Positions 6,821 to 16,360 of a DNA stretch of 64,000 bases are shown piece by piece. Each line of letters starts with the position of its first letter. The stretch's first letter is position 1. The stretch is from assembly GCA_036652815.1 (NCBI GenBank), contig JAVVVE010000011.1, positions 1 to 64,000 on the forward strand, in the 5' to 3' direction. Position numbers and translations under genes: made by a program. The notes beneath the pieces were generated by a model that worked only from the letters and a program-made list of their open reading frames with translations, did no database searches and was not told the origin of the DNA. This stretch comes from SZUA-378 sp036652815 (GTDB lineage: Bacteria; Bacillota; Clostridia; Lachnospirales; Lachnospiraceae).

Positions 6821-7675
6821 ATGTTAAAGAAGTTATTAAAAGGTGCAGTAATCGGAATCGCTAATATCATTCCGGGAGTCAGTGGTGGAACTATGGCAGT
6901 ATCGATGGGTGTGTATGATAAGCTTATTCATGCAGTGACACATATTTTTTCGGAGTTCAAAGAGAGCGTGAAGTTAGTAGCACCTATTATACTGGGCGCA
7001 TTGATCGGTATTGTTGGACTTTCCTTTGCGATTGAGTATCTGTTAAGAGTTTATCCGGTACAGACTAATTTTATGTTTATCGGGTTGATTATGGGAGGCT
7101 TGCCGGTTATCCTGCAAAAATTCAAAGAGACAGGAAAAAAAATCACGATAGGTCGTGGCGCAATATTTTTTATATTTTTTGCAGTGGTTATTGCAATGGC
7201 GGTATTGGGCGAGACAGAAGGCAATGCAGCGGATGTATCCTTTTCACTGATCAATGTTGTTAAATTATTCTTTGTTGGCATGATAGCCAGTGCTACGATG
7301 GTGATTCCGGGAGTCAGCGGTTCTATGGTTATGATGCTGATGGGTTATTATAATACGATCGTTACAGCTATTACAGAATTTTTTAAAGCACTTTTTTCCA
7401 TGGATGTTCCGGGGATTTTAGAAGGATTCGGTATTTTAGCACCTATGGGAGTCGGTATTTTACTCGGAATTGCAGTGATTGCCAAGATTATTGAGATTAT
7501 CTTTGCAAAAGCACCGGATTACGCATATTGCGGCATCATTGGTTTGATCGTGGCTTCACCGATTGCGATTATATTGATGTCAGATTTTACGAGATATTCG
7601 TTTGTGTCTATCCTGGTTGGCTGTGTTACTTTTGTAGCGGGTTACTGGATAGCAAATAAACTGGGTGGAGAATAA
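6821..7675 (+). CDS. DUF368 membrane protein (PopT-type polyprenyl-phosphate translocase)
   Basis: 284 residues with about eight hydrophobic helices. The signature IIPGVSGGT near residue 20 and the second copy VIPGVSGSM near 162 are the paired loops of the DUF368 family. Members of this family have been shown to recycle undecaprenyl phosphate across the membrane, which is the inferred role here in cell envelope synthesis. GAGGAG lies just before the ATG. It is placed between hisC and a methyltransferase gene with almost no spacing, so it is probably co-transcribed. Confidence 0.85.
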   Translation: MLKKLLKGAVIGIANIIPGVSGGTMAVSMGVYDKLIHAVTHIFSEFKESVKLVAPIILGALIGIVGLSFAIEYLLRVYPVQTNFMFIGLIMGGLPVILQKFKETGKKITIGRGAIFFIFFAVVIAMAVLGETEGNAADVSFSLINVVKLFFVGMIASATMVIPGVSGSMVMMLMGYYNTIVTAITEFFKALFSMDVPGILEGFGILAPMGVGILLGIAVIAKIIEIIFAKAPDYAYCGIIGLIVASPIAIILMSDFTRYSFVSILVGCVTFVAGYWIANKLGGE

Positions 7676-7678
7676 AAG

Positions 7679-8446
7679 ATGGAAGCATATACAAGCTTTG
7701 CCTATGTATATGATACTTTTATGGATAATGTTCCTTATGAAGAATGGGGCACATATATAAAAGATATTTTGTGTGAATATGGTATTACAGAGGGGTTAGT
7801 CCTGGATCTCGGGTGTGGCACGGGCAGCTTTACAGAGGTGCTGGCAGATAAGGGTTATGATATGATCGGCGTGGATAATGCCGAAGAGATGCTGCAAATC
7901 GCAATAGAGAAGAGAGAACATACAGGGCATGATATCCTCTACCTCTTACAGGATATGAGAGAGTTTGAGTTGTATGGAACGGTAAGGGCTATTGTGAGTA
8001 TTTGCGACTCGCTGAATTACATCTGTGAGGAATCAGAATTGTTACAGGTCTTTAGACTCGTTAATAATTATCTGGATCCACATGGATTATTTGTTTTTGA
8101 TATGAATACGCTATATAAATACGAGCAGCTCCTGGGGGATTGCACCATCGCCGAGAATAGGGAAGATTGTAGTTTTATATGGGATAATTATTATGATAAA
8201 ACAGAACAGATGAATGAATATGAACTGACTATTTTTGTTCGCGAAGGGGCACTAAATAGTAATCAATATAGGAAATATGAAGAACTTCATTATCAAAGAG
8301 CATATGAGATATCGCGTGTACAGGAATTACTGAAAGAAGCGGGGATGCAGCTGTTGGCCGTGTATGATGCCGGAACGAAACAGGCACCGAGAGCAGACAG
8401 TGAGCGTGTGCATTATATAGCCAGGGAGTGTGGTAAACATGAGTGA
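7679..8446 (+). CDS. Class I SAM-dependent methyltransferase
   Basis: 255 residues. The SAM-binding motif I is VLDLGCGTGSF (about residues 41-51), followed by MIGVDNAEEML as motif II and LQDMREFEL as motif III. The N-terminal YVYDTFMDNVPYEEW block is common in clostridial members of this family. The substrate is unknown. It starts 4 bp after the DUF368 stop and overlaps the Hsp33 start by 8 bp. Confidence 0.8.
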   Translation: MEAYTSFAYVYDTFMDNVPYEEWGTYIKDILCEYGITEGLVLDLGCGTGSFTEVLADKGYDMIGVDNAEEMLQIAIEKREHTGHDILYLLQDMREFELYGTVRAIVSICDSLNYICEESELLQVFRLVNNYLDPHGLFVFDMNTLYKYEQLLGDCTIAENREDCSFIWDNYYDKTEQMNEYELTIFVREGALNSNQYRKYEELHYQRAYEISRVQELLKEAGMQLLAVYDAGTKQAPRADSERVHYIARECGKHE

Positions 8447-9320
8447 TTATATTGTAAGGGCAACGGCAGCAAATGCACAAATAAGAGCTTTTGCCGCTAG
8501 TACCAAAGAGATGGTGGATGAAGCAAGAAAACGACATAATACCAGTCCGGTAGCGACGGCGGCACTGGGACGACTCATGACGGCAGGGGCTATGATGGGA
8601 CTTATGCTCAAAGGAGAAAAAGACCTTTTAACGCTGCAGATTAGAGGAAATGGGCCCATACAGGGTATCGTTGTAACCGCCAATGCAAATGCAGAAGTGA
8701 AAGGGTATGTATATCAACCGCAGGTGATGCTGCCGGCCAGTCCACAGGGTAAATTGGATGTGGGCGGAGCTGTCGGAGAAGGTTTCTTAAGTATCACCAA
8801 AGACATGGGTTTAAAAGAACCCTATACGGGACAAACTGTATTACAGACAGGTGAGATCGCAGATGATCTGACTTATTATTTTGCTAATTCAGAACAGACT
8901 CCATCCTCAGTCGGGCTGGGTGTGCTGATGGAACGTGACAACACTGTCAAACAGGCAGGAGGATTTATCGTTCAACTGATGCCTTTTGCAGAGGAAAGGG
9001 TGATTGCACAGTTAGAAGAGAATCTATCCCAAATCACCTCAGTTACAGCTATTTTGGATGAAGGCAATACACCGGAAGAGATGCTAGGTAAGTTACTTGC
9101 ACACCTTGATTTACAGATACAGGATACGACGCCTACCACATTCTATTGTAATTGTGATAAAACCAGAGTTACCAAAGCGATGATTAGTCTCGGTAAAACA
9201 GAGATAGAAGAGATGATAGAAGAGGGAAAAGAAGTGGAAGTTAATTGCCATTTCTGCAATACAAATTATACCTTTTCAATAGAAGAATTAGAACAGATGT
9301 TACATGGAGGCAAGGTATGA
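8439..9320 (+). CDS. hslO: Redox-regulated chaperone Hsp33
   Basis: 293 residues from ATG 8439. A GTG at 8430 is in frame but poorly spaced from GGGAG at 8423-8427. The N-terminal domain has the family blocks HNTSPVATAALGR and GNGPIQGIVVTAN. The C-terminal redox switch has the four zinc cysteines as CNC and CHFC. Oxidation of these cysteines activates holdase activity in characterised members. The gene overlaps its neighbours on both sides (8 bp and 4 bp), showing tight coupling with the methyltransferase and nadE. Confidence 0.93.
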   Translation: MSDYIVRATAANAQIRAFAASTKEMVDEARKRHNTSPVATAALGRLMTAGAMMGLMLKGEKDLLTLQIRGNGPIQGIVVTANANAEVKGYVYQPQVMLPASPQGKLDVGGAVGEGFLSITKDMGLKEPYTGQTVLQTGEIADDLTYYFANSEQTPSSVGLGVLMERDNTVKQAGGFIVQLMPFAEERVIAQLEENLSQITSVTAILDEGNTPEEMLGKLLAHLDLQIQDTTPTTFYCNCDKTRVTKAMISLGKTEIEEMIEEGKEVEVNCHFCNTNYTFSIEELEQMLHGGKV

Positions 9321-11227
9321 AACACGGTTTTGTAAAGACAGCGGCGGTTACGCCTAAGATAAAAGTAGCAGATCCTATCTACAATGCTACGGCAATCTGT
9401 GAAGGAATGAAAGAGGCATGCAATCATGGAGCACAGATTATTGTATTTCCGGAACTGTGTCTGTCAGGGTATACTTGCGGAGATCTCTTTTTACAGGAAT
9501 GTTTGCTAAAAGAGACCAGAGAACAGCTCTTGGTGATTGCGAATGCGACGATAGGGTGTGATGCACTTATCTTTATAGGTATGCCATTAGAACGGGAACA
9601 TAAACTCTATAATGTGGCTGCAGTTCTGCAAAATGGAGAGATTCTGGCTTTTATTCCAAAACTTCATATCCCTAATTATGCCGAATTTAGTGAGGGCAGA
9701 TATTTTGTGCCGGGCAATACACAAGTGGAACTATGCAGATTTGAAGGAGAAGAGATCCCTTTTGGAGCCAATATCTTGTTGGAAACGAGTGTAATGGAAG
9801 ACTTATCGATAGCCTGTGAGATCTGTGAAGATGCATGGGTGGCGGATACACCGAGTACCACACATGCTTTGGCGGGAGCTACACTGATCGTGAATCTATC
9901 CGCTTCGGGGGAGACAGTAGGAAAAGATGCGTATCGTGAGATGCTGGTACGTTCCCTTTCCGGCAGACTATTGGCAGGATATGTCTATGCCAGTGCAGGA
10001 GAAGGAGAATCAACACAGGACATGGTCTTTAGTGGCCATAATATTATCGCGGAGAATGGCAGCATCCTGGCACAGGCTCCCAGATTTCAGAATACAACGG
10101 TCTATGGTGATATAGATGTTCATAAGATCTGTATGGAACGCAGAAGAATGACTTCTTTTGTACCGATTCAAACAGAAGAATATGTTAGGATTCCGTTTGA
10201 ATTACAGGAAAAAGAAGTACCATTAACGAGAACCTTTGCCAAATATCCTTTTGTACCGGAAGAAAAACAGGAGAGAATCAAATGTTGTGAAGATATCCTC
10301 TCGATTCAAGCCTATGGCTTAAAAAAACGGTATGAACATATAGGATGCCGGACGGCAATCGTGGGTATTTCGGGTGGATTGGATTCTACGCTGGCATTGT
10401 TAGTTACGGTTAGAACCTTTGATCTGCTGGGGTTTGACCGCAGCCGGATTATCGCAGTTACGATGCCTTGTTTCGGGACGACAGACAGAACCTATCAGAA
10501 TGCCTGTAAGATGGCGGTCAGCCTGGGTGTTACTTTACGGGAAGTGGATATTAAAGAAGCAGTACAGATACATTTTAGAGATATTCATCACGACAGCGAT
10601 ACACATGATGTGACCTATGAGAACAGTCAAGCAAGAGAACGCACACAGGTACTGATGGATATCGCCAATGAAGAGGATGGACTGGTAATCGGAACAGGGG
10701 ATATGTCGGAGCTGGCACTTGGATGGGCCACTTATAATGGGGATCATATGTCGATGTATGGGGTAAATGCAGGGGTACCTAAGACCTTAATCCGTTATTT
10801 GGTACAATATTGTGCAGACAGTTGTGAGGTAGAAGCACTGCAGACCGTATTACTGGATGTCCTGCATACACCGGTCAGTCCGGAATTACTGCCTCCTACG
10901 GATGGTCAGATTGGACAGAAAACAGAAGATATCGTAGGCCCTTATGCCTTGCATGACTATTTCTTATACTACATGCTTCGCTGCGGGTATGAACCCTCTA
11001 AGATATATCGAATCGCAGTACAGAGTTTTAAGGGAGAGTATGACGAAAGTGTCATATTGAAATGGATGAAAGTATTCTATCGTAGATTCTTTACACAACA
11101 GTTCAAACGCTCCTGCTTACCGGACGGACCGAAGGTAGGCAGTGTTGGGATATCTCCAAGAGGAGATCTGAGGATGCCATCAGATGCCTGTGCACATATC
11201 TGGCTACAGCAGATAGACAATATGTGA
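9317..11227 (+). CDS. nadE: Glutamine-dependent NAD+ synthetase
   Basis: 636 residues from ATG 9317, which overlaps the Hsp33 stop and follows GGAGG at 9306-9310. The N-terminal half is a nitrilase-type glutaminase with the Glu-Lys-Cys triad visible in FPELCLSGYT, FIPKLHIPNY and ACEICEDAW. The C-terminal half is the ATP-dependent synthetase with the SGGLDST pyrophosphatase loop and GTGDMSELALGW. It converts deamido-NAD+ to NAD+ with ammonia released from glutamine. The length is normal for the bacterial two-domain form. It ends the operon that begins at 4627. Confidence 0.93.
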   Translation: MKHGFVKTAAVTPKIKVADPIYNATAICEGMKEACNHGAQIIVFPELCLSGYTCGDLFLQECLLKETREQLLVIANATIGCDALIFIGMPLEREHKLYNVAAVLQNGEILAFIPKLHIPNYAEFSEGRYFVPGNTQVELCRFEGEEIPFGANILLETSVMEDLSIACEICEDAWVADTPSTTHALAGATLIVNLSASGETVGKDAYREMLVRSLSGRLLAGYVYASAGEGESTQDMVFSGHNIIAENGSILAQAPRFQNTTVYGDIDVHKICMERRRMTSFVPIQTEEYVRIPFELQEKEVPLTRTFAKYPFVPEEKQERIKCCEDILSIQAYGLKKRYEHIGCRTAIVGISGGLDSTLALLVTVRTFDLLGFDRSRIIAVTMPCFGTTDRTYQNACKMAVSLGVTLREVDIKEAVQIHFRDIHHDSDTHDVTYENSQARERTQVLMDIANEEDGLVIGTGDMSELALGWATYNGDHMSMYGVNAGVPKTLIRYLVQYCADSCEVEALQTVLLDVLHTPVSPELLPPTDGQIGQKTEDIVGPYALHDYFLYYMLRCGYEPSKIYRIAVQSFKGEYDESVILKWMKVFYRRFFTQQFKRSCLPDGPKVGSVGISPRGDLRMPSDACAHIWLQQIDNM

Positions 11228-11247
11228 GCAAAATAATAATATAGGTA

Positions 11248-11928
11248 TTATTCGTAGATATAGTCTAAGAATGCAAGCGTATTGTCAATATGTGTTGCGG
11301 TGATGCTAAAGGAGAGAATAGGAGTGCCGGTGTGATACAAACCGAGTGCTTCTATTTTTTCGCTATCTTGTAATATAATGCCGGCGGGCATCTTTGTACC
11401 ATCTTCCAAGGTGGCATAGTAGATTTGATCGGATTCTTCGTAGGCAGCTAGTTTTTCCGGTGACATAAAGTCATTCAGATTGGCAATAAAGTTATTCTTT
11501 GTATAATAATCGATGACATCCGAGAGCCCAAGGATAGCATCGAGGTCGCCTACCTGTACCATCGCCATCATCTTTTGAGCAGAGGCTATCGTAGCAGGAT
11601 TCATAGCTACGGAATCACCGAGACTAATTGCATAAGAGTTATCAAAGAAGAGATCCTGTTTCTTAGGATCCATACCGATTTTTTGGGCGAATCCATCGAT
11701 AAAATCCTCATCTACCGTAGCGACTTCGGTATTAAATAATGCCATCTCAAATACGGATTCTTTATTTGCCGAGATAAAATCCTGTATCATAAAGACCAGC
11801 ACGATGCCTACTACAATCCCGATAAAAGTATGCATCTTATGATAGTACCAGTAATTTTGCAAACGTTCTTTTATCGTCATAGCGGAAGTTTTTTTTCGCT
11901 GTTCTTTTAACTCATCTCTCATAGACAT
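11248..11928 (-). CDS. Single-pass membrane protein of unknown function
   Basis: 226 residues. The N-terminal 34 residues are basic and cytoplasmic. One membrane helix follows at about 36-53 and the rest is probably extracellular. The outer part has features of a degenerate solute-binding lobe (SLGDSVAMNPATIASAQKMMAMVQVGDLDAILG), but I cannot name a family. GAGGT lies 7 bp upstream of the chosen ATG (11928). A second ATG two codons on is possible. A strong promoter at 11964-11992 drives it alone. Confidence 0.65.
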   Translation of the reverse strand: MSMRDELKEQRKKTSAMTIKERLQNYWYYHKMHTFIGIVVGIVLVFMIQDFISANKESVFEMALFNTEVATVDEDFIDGFAQKIGMDPKKQDLFFDNSYAISLGDSVAMNPATIASAQKMMAMVQVGDLDAILGLSDVIDYYTKNNFIANLNDFMSPEKLAAYEESDQIYYATLEDGTKMPAGIILQDSEKIEALGLYHTGTPILSFSITATHIDNTLAFLDYIYE

Positions 11929-11963
11929 AGTAAATACCTCATGTTCTTTCCCGTGATTTTCTA

Positions 11964-11992
11964 ATCATAGCGTGCCATAGTTTGACTGTCAA
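11964..11992 (-). promoter_or_regulatory. Promoter of the 11248-11928 gene
   Basis: On the minus strand: perfect TTGACA (11992-11987), a 17-bp spacer and TATGAT (11969-11964). It lies 36 bp before the start codon. Confidence 0.75.
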
Positions 11993-12051
11993 GACTTTCA
12001 CTTAAGGCTGCCCATCATTTAATTAAAGTTTTATAAATAGAAAACAGACTC

Positions 12052-12080
12052 TTGAATAATCAAACTATATGTAATATGAT
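12052..12080 (+). promoter_or_regulatory. Promoter of the 12115-12612 gene
   Basis: TTGAAT (12052-12057), a 17-bp spacer and TATGAT (12075-12080). It diverges from the minus-strand promoter 60 bp away. Confidence 0.6.
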
Positions 12081-12114
12081 TAGGGATACATTATGACAGA
12101 AAAGAGGAATCGAG

Positions 12115-12612
12115 ATGAGTGAGAATTATATTGAGATATTAGTTAAAAAAGAGAGTACCTTTAAGAACACTTTACTGAGAAGCTTGTGCATTGCTTTAAC
12201 AGCACTGATGTTTTTCCTGGGAATGTCGTTTGGCCTATTATTTCTGATTGTTGCAATTGGATTTGGTATTTTAACTTATATTGTATGGCTTCATACAGAC
12301 ATCGAATATGAATATCTATATTTGGATAAGGAATTACAGATTGATAAGATTATGGCACGAACCAAACGGAAAAAAGCAGCTACCTTTGAGATAGAACGCA
12401 TGGAGATGTTGGCACCGGCCAATTCTTACCACCTGGATGAATATAGGAAGAGAACCTTTAAAGAAAGCGATTACAGCTCCGGTCATAAATCACAGCCGGA
12501 CACCAGATATGTGATGATCTATAATGGAGAACAGAGGATTATCTTAGAGAACAAACCGGAACTTGCCAATATTATTAAGACAGTAGCTCCAAGAAAAGTA
12601 TTCTTGGATTGA
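12115..12612 (+). CDS. DUF6106-like small membrane protein
   Basis: 165 residues. Two adjacent membrane helices lie near residues 22-60 in a short hairpin. The soluble C-terminal part has a run of conserved-looking motifs (EYEYLYLDKELQIDKI, TFEIERMEMLAP, DTRYVMIYNGEQRIILE) like the PH-like or DUF6106 proteins common in Lachnospiraceae. The function is unknown. AGAGGAATCGAG provides the ribosome binding site. The guaB promoter begins at its stop codon. Confidence 0.6.
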   Translation: MSENYIEILVKKESTFKNTLLRSLCIALTALMFFLGMSFGLLFLIVAIGFGILTYIVWLHTDIEYEYLYLDKELQIDKIMARTKRKKAATFEIERMEMLAPANSYHLDEYRKRTFKESDYSSGHKSQPDTRYVMIYNGEQRIILENKPELANIIKTVAPRKVFLD

Positions 12613-12636
12613 CATAGAATATGAAATTTGTAATAC
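12609..12636 (+). promoter_or_regulatory. Promoter of guaB
   Basis: TTGACA at 12609-12614 overlaps the upstream stop codon. TAATAC follows at 12631-12636 after 16 bp. I see no purine riboswitch between it and guaB. Confidence 0.55.
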
Positions 12637-12684
12637 TTTTGAGATGGTAGAAGTGAAATAGCAAACAGCAGGAGGAGATAACAG

Positions 12685-14145
12685 ATGGGACAGATTATAG
12701 GCGAAGGTATTACATTTGATGATGTACTACTGGTACCGCAATATTCACAGGTGATTCCAAATCAGGTAGATGTAACCACTTGGTTGACTAAAACGATTAA
12801 ACTCAATATTCCAATGATGAGTGCCGGGATGGATACCGTTACAGAACATCGTATGGCCATTGCGATGGCAAGACAGGGTGGGATAGGTATTATCCATAAG
12901 AATATGTCAATAGAAGCACAGGCAGAAGAAGTCGATAAAGTAAAACGTTCTGAGAACGGTGTCATTACAGATCCCTTTTCACTGACTCCGGATCACTTGC
13001 TGGCAGATGCAGATGCACTGATGGCGAAGTTCCGTATCTCAGGAGTGCCGATTACAGAAGGACGTAAGTTAGTAGGTATCATTACCAATCGTGACCTTAA
13101 GTTTGAAACGGACTTTTCCAAGAAAATATCGGAATCTATGACTTCTAAGGATTTGATTACGGCAAGAGAAGGGATTACGCTGGAAGAAGCCAAAGCTATC
13201 CTGGGTAAAGCCAGAAAAGAAAAACTGCCCATTGTAGATGAGAATTATAATCTGGTAGGGTTGATTACCATTAAAGATATCGAAAAGACGATTAAATATC
13301 CATTATCGGCGAAAGATTCACAAGGTCGTTTGTTATGTGGAGCAGCTATCGGTATTACGGCAAATGTTCTAGAACGAGTAGCAGCATTAGCAGATGCTAA
13401 GGTTGATGTAATCGTATTGGATTCGGCACACGGACATTCTGAGAATGTATTACGATGCATTCGTATGGTTAAAGAAGCATATCCGGAAGTACAGGTTATC
13501 GCAGGTAATGTTGCGACCGGAGAAGCTGCCAGAGCCTTAATCGAAGCAGGAGCAGATGCCGTTAAAGTAGGGATAGGACCAGGATCTATCTGCACCACTC
13601 GCGTGGTAGCCGGGATTGGTGTACCACAGATATCAGCGATTATGGATACCTATTCTGTAGCCAAAGAATATGGAGTTCCGATTATCGCAGATGGTGGTGT
13701 GAAGTATTCGGGTGATATTACCAAAGCGATTGCAGCGGGTGGTAATGTGTGTATGATGGGCAGTATGTTCGCGGGATGTGACGAGAGTCCGGGAACATTT
13801 GAGTTATTTCAAGGTAGAAAATATAAAGTATATCGTGGAATGGGTTCTATTTCAGCGATGGAGAATGGCAGCAAAGACCGTTATTTCCAATCCGATGCCA
13901 AGAAACTGGTACCGGAAGGGGTAGAAGGACGTGTTGCTTACAAAGGTACGGTAGAAGATACCGTATTCCAATTAATGGGAGGTCTGCGTTCCGGAATGGG
14001 ATATTGCGGAACGGCTACGATTGAAGAATTAAAAGAAAACGGTAAATTTATCAAGATATCAGCGGCATCCTTAAAAGAGAGCCATCCACATGATATTCAT
14101 ATTACAAAAGAGGCGCCGAATTATAGCGTAGATGATAACAACTAG
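12685..14145 (+). CDS. guaB: IMP dehydrogenase
   Basis: 486 residues. It oxidises IMP to XMP with NAD+, the committed step to GMP. The barrel is interrupted by a pair of CBS domains at about 93-205. The catalytic loop is GPGSICTTRVVAG with the active-site cysteine. IADGGVKYSGD and the flap region follow the usual order. GGAGGAG lies 8 bp before the ATG. The MATE gene starts 17 bp after its stop, so it may be read through. Confidence 0.95.
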   Translation: MGQIIGEGITFDDVLLVPQYSQVIPNQVDVTTWLTKTIKLNIPMMSAGMDTVTEHRMAIAMARQGGIGIIHKNMSIEAQAEEVDKVKRSENGVITDPFSLTPDHLLADADALMAKFRISGVPITEGRKLVGIITNRDLKFETDFSKKISESMTSKDLITAREGITLEEAKAILGKARKEKLPIVDENYNLVGLITIKDIEKTIKYPLSAKDSQGRLLCGAAIGITANVLERVAALADAKVDVIVLDSAHGHSENVLRCIRMVKEAYPEVQVIAGNVATGEAARALIEAGADAVKVGIGPGSICTTRVVAGIGVPQISAIMDTYSVAKEYGVPIIADGGVKYSGDITKAIAAGGNVCMMGSMFAGCDESPGTFELFQGRKYKVYRGMGSISAMENGSKDRYFQSDAKKLVPEGVEGRVAYKGTVEDTVFQLMGGLRSGMGYCGTATIEELKENGKFIKISAASLKESHPHDIHITKEAPNYSVDDNN

Positions 14146-14162
14146 AGAGAATAGGCATATAA

Positions 14163-15536
14163 ATGATTCAGATAGCAGCACCACAAGAGAATAAGATGGG
14201 CATTATGCCCGTGAATAAATTATTACTATCCATGTCATTACCGATGATGATATCCATGTTGGTGCAAGCGTTATATAATATCGTAGACAGTATTTTTGTA
14301 GCTAAGGTAAGTGAAGAAGCACTGACCGCAGTGTCCTTGGCGTTTCCGATACAGTCGCTGATCATTGCGGTTGGCGTGGGTACCGGAGTCGGCATCAATG
14401 CGGTGCTATCCAGAGCGTTGGGAGAAAAAGATTATGATAAAGCAGATAAGATTGCTAATAATGGTGTTTTTCTTGCAGTATTGGGATACTTTGTATTTGT
14501 ATTGATCGGCATCTTCTTATCAGGCCCCTTCTATCGAACACAGACGAATAACCCTGAGATCGTCAATGCCGGGATCTCTTATTTATCTATCTGTATGATT
14601 TGTTCTTTGGGACTTTTCTTGCAGATTACGTTTGAGCGATTGCTACAGTCAACAGGTAAGACGTTCTATACGATGATTACGCAAGGAACAGGAGCAATCA
14701 TCAACATCATATTAGACCCGATTATGATCTTTGGCTTGTGTGGATTTCCCAAGATGGGAGTGATGGGCGCAGCGATTGCTACCGTGATAGGACAGACGGT
14801 TGCGGCTATTCTTGCGATAGTTTTTAACCTAAAACTTAATTCAGAGATTCATCTCAGGCTCAAAGGGTTTAGACCGGATCGTAAGGTGATAGCACATATT
14901 TATGAAGTGGGGATTCCTTCTATTATTATGCAGGCAGTGGGTTCTATTATGGTCTATGGGATGAATCGTATACTCATTACCTTTTCGGCTACTGCAACAG
15001 CAGTATTTGGAGTTTACTTTAAATTACAGAGCTTTGTATTTATGCCGGTGTTCGGATTAAATAATGGACTGGTGCCGATTGTCGCCTATAACCTGGGAGC
15101 AGGTAAAAAAGACCGATTAATTAAAGCCATTCAACTATGTGCAGTTTATGCGATTAGTATTATGCTGTTGGGTTTCTTGGTATTTCAGGGAGCGGCGTGG
15201 TGGCTGTTGCATTTATTCAATGCTTCTGCAATGATGGAATCAATTGGAGTGCCTGCACTTCGCATTATTAGCATCGGTTTTGTATTTGCAGGATTTAGTA
15301 TTATAGCCTGTTCTGTGTTTCAGTCTTTGGGAAATGGCTTCTATAGTATGTTAATCTCAATCATCAGACAATTAATCGTTTTATTACCGGCAGCTTATGT
15401 CTTAGCCAAATTCAGAGGATTGGCATATGTATGGTGGGCATGTCCGATTGCGGAGATTGTCGCAGCCGTAGGGAGTGCTATTTTCCTATATCATATTTAT
15501 CATAAAGTGATTCAGCATATACGGTTCATACATTAG
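14163..15536 (+). CDS. MATE family efflux transporter
   Basis: 457 residues with 12 hydrophobic helices in two homologous halves. The N-terminal half begins LLLSMSLPMMISMLVQALYNIVDSIFV and the second half begins near residue 245 (VGIPSIIMQAVGSIMVYGMNR), both typical of DinF/NorM-like MATE proteins. It should export cationic drugs or metabolites with Na+ or H+. The start ATG 14163 has a modest GAGAGAATAGG site. It lies directly behind guaB. Confidence 0.88.
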   Translation: MIQIAAPQENKMGIMPVNKLLLSMSLPMMISMLVQALYNIVDSIFVAKVSEEALTAVSLAFPIQSLIIAVGVGTGVGINAVLSRALGEKDYDKADKIANNGVFLAVLGYFVFVLIGIFLSGPFYRTQTNNPEIVNAGISYLSICMICSLGLFLQITFERLLQSTGKTFYTMITQGTGAIINIILDPIMIFGLCGFPKMGVMGAAIATVIGQTVAAILAIVFNLKLNSEIHLRLKGFRPDRKVIAHIYEVGIPSIIMQAVGSIMVYGMNRILITFSATATAVFGVYFKLQSFVFMPVFGLNNGLVPIVAYNLGAGKKDRLIKAIQLCAVYAISIMLLGFLVFQGAAWWLLHLFNASAMMESIGVPALRIISIGFVFAGFSIIACSVFQSLGNGFYSMLISIIRQLIVLLPAAYVLAKFRGLAYVWWACPIAEIVAAVGSAIFLYHIYHKVIQHIRFIH

Positions 15537-15547
15537 CACATTTAGAC

Positions 15548-15576
15548 TTGACGGAATCCGCCTTGCCATGTATAAT
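15548..15576 (+). promoter_or_regulatory. Promoter of tRNA-Leu (TAG)
   Basis: TTGACG (15548-15553), a 17-bp spacer and a perfect TATAAT (15571-15576), 37 bp before the tRNA. Confidence 0.8.
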
Positions 15577-15613
15577 AATTTTTGCTGACATAGAAATCAG
15601 TTAGTAGAAATAG

Positions 15614-15695
15614 GCGGATATGGCGGAATTGGCAGACGCGCTAGACTTAGGATCTAGTGGGGCGACCCGTGCAGGTTCAAGTCCTGTTATCCGCA
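15614..15695 (+). tRNA. tRNA-Leu (TAG)
   Basis: Class II tRNA. GCGGATA (15614-15620) pairs with TATCCGC (15688-15694) and the discriminator is A15695. The anticodon stem CTAGA/TCTAG encloses CTTAGGA, giving anticodon TAG. It has its own promoter and terminator, so it is a single-gene unit. Confidence 0.95.
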
Positions 15696-15697
15696 TG

Positions 15698-15732
15698 ATA
15701 AGACCTTAGAGAAATCTAGGGTCTTATTTTTT
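15698..15732 (+). terminator. Rho-independent terminator of tRNA-Leu
   Basis: ATAAGACCTTAGA (15698-15710) pairs with TCTAGGGTCTTAT (15715-15727) across GAAA, with wobble pairs, and a T run follows. Confidence 0.9.
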
Positions 15733-15757
15733 GGCATATCGTGTTGCAAAAGTCATC

Positions 15758-15786
15758 TTGACAGTATATCGGTAAACCAATACACT
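15758..15786 (+). promoter_or_regulatory. Promoter of the VOC protein gene
   Basis: Perfect TTGACA (15758-15763), a 17-bp spacer and TACACT (15781-15786). Confidence 0.6.
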
Positions 15787-15861
15787 GATAGAGAGTGATA
15801 AACAACGACAATCATAGCATAACAGCAGAACAGACGCAGGAACAAGAGAGGAGATAAATAG

Positions 15862-16239
15862 ATGCAGAGGATTCGTAAGGTTGACCACATGGTCATTACT
15901 ACAGCCAAACTGCCTGAGTGTATCGCTTTTTATGAGGCACTTGGATTTCGGGCACAGGATGCAGGAGGATGTTTTGAACTGTTTTCCGGCGATTTCAAAA
16001 TTAATGTTCACTTAAAGGGGCATGAGCTTATGCCAAAGGCTAAAAACGTGCAGACCGGGAGTGCTGATTTTTGTCTCGAGATAGACGGTGATCTGGCAGC
16101 TTGTAGGGATCAGCTCATAGAATGCGGAATCAAGATAGAACTGGGTATTGTAACGCGGCATGGTGCAAGGGGGGAGATGTGTTCGCTCTATCTGCGTGAC
16201 CCCGATGATAATTTGATCGAGTTGTGCAGCTATCTGTAG
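15862..16239 (+). CDS. VOC superfamily (glyoxalase/dioxygenase-like) protein
   Basis: 125 residues with two beta-alpha-beta-beta-beta modules. The metal ligands of the family are visible: H9 in KVDHMVITT and, near the C terminus, E121 in DNLIELCSY. The middle H51 in KINVHLKGHE is a further candidate ligand. It resembles the small virulence-associated VOC proteins of Firmicutes. The substrate is unknown. GAGAGGAG precedes the ATG. Confidence 0.8.
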   Translation: MQRIRKVDHMVITTAKLPECIAFYEALGFRAQDAGGCFELFSGDFKINVHLKGHELMPKAKNVQTGSADFCLEIDGDLAACRDQLIECGIKIELGIVTRHGARGEMCSLYLRDPDDNLIELCSYL

Positions 16240-16257
16240 CTAGGAGTCGTGTTCGCA

Positions 16258-16286
16258 TTGACATTATTCCCCGAAATGCTTATAAT
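16258..16286 (+). promoter_or_regulatory. Promoter of the signalling operon
   Basis: TTGACA (16258-16263), exactly 17 bp, then TATAAT (16281-16286): a consensus promoter with a 5' leader of about 68 nt. It is the only strong promoter I see for the 9.4-kb operon. Confidence 0.8.
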
Positions 16287-16360
16287 TTAATGATACTTAC
16301 CTTGTCGAAAAAAGGACAATGGTTAAAAAAAAACGTGGTTGAATGCAGGGAGGGTAGTTT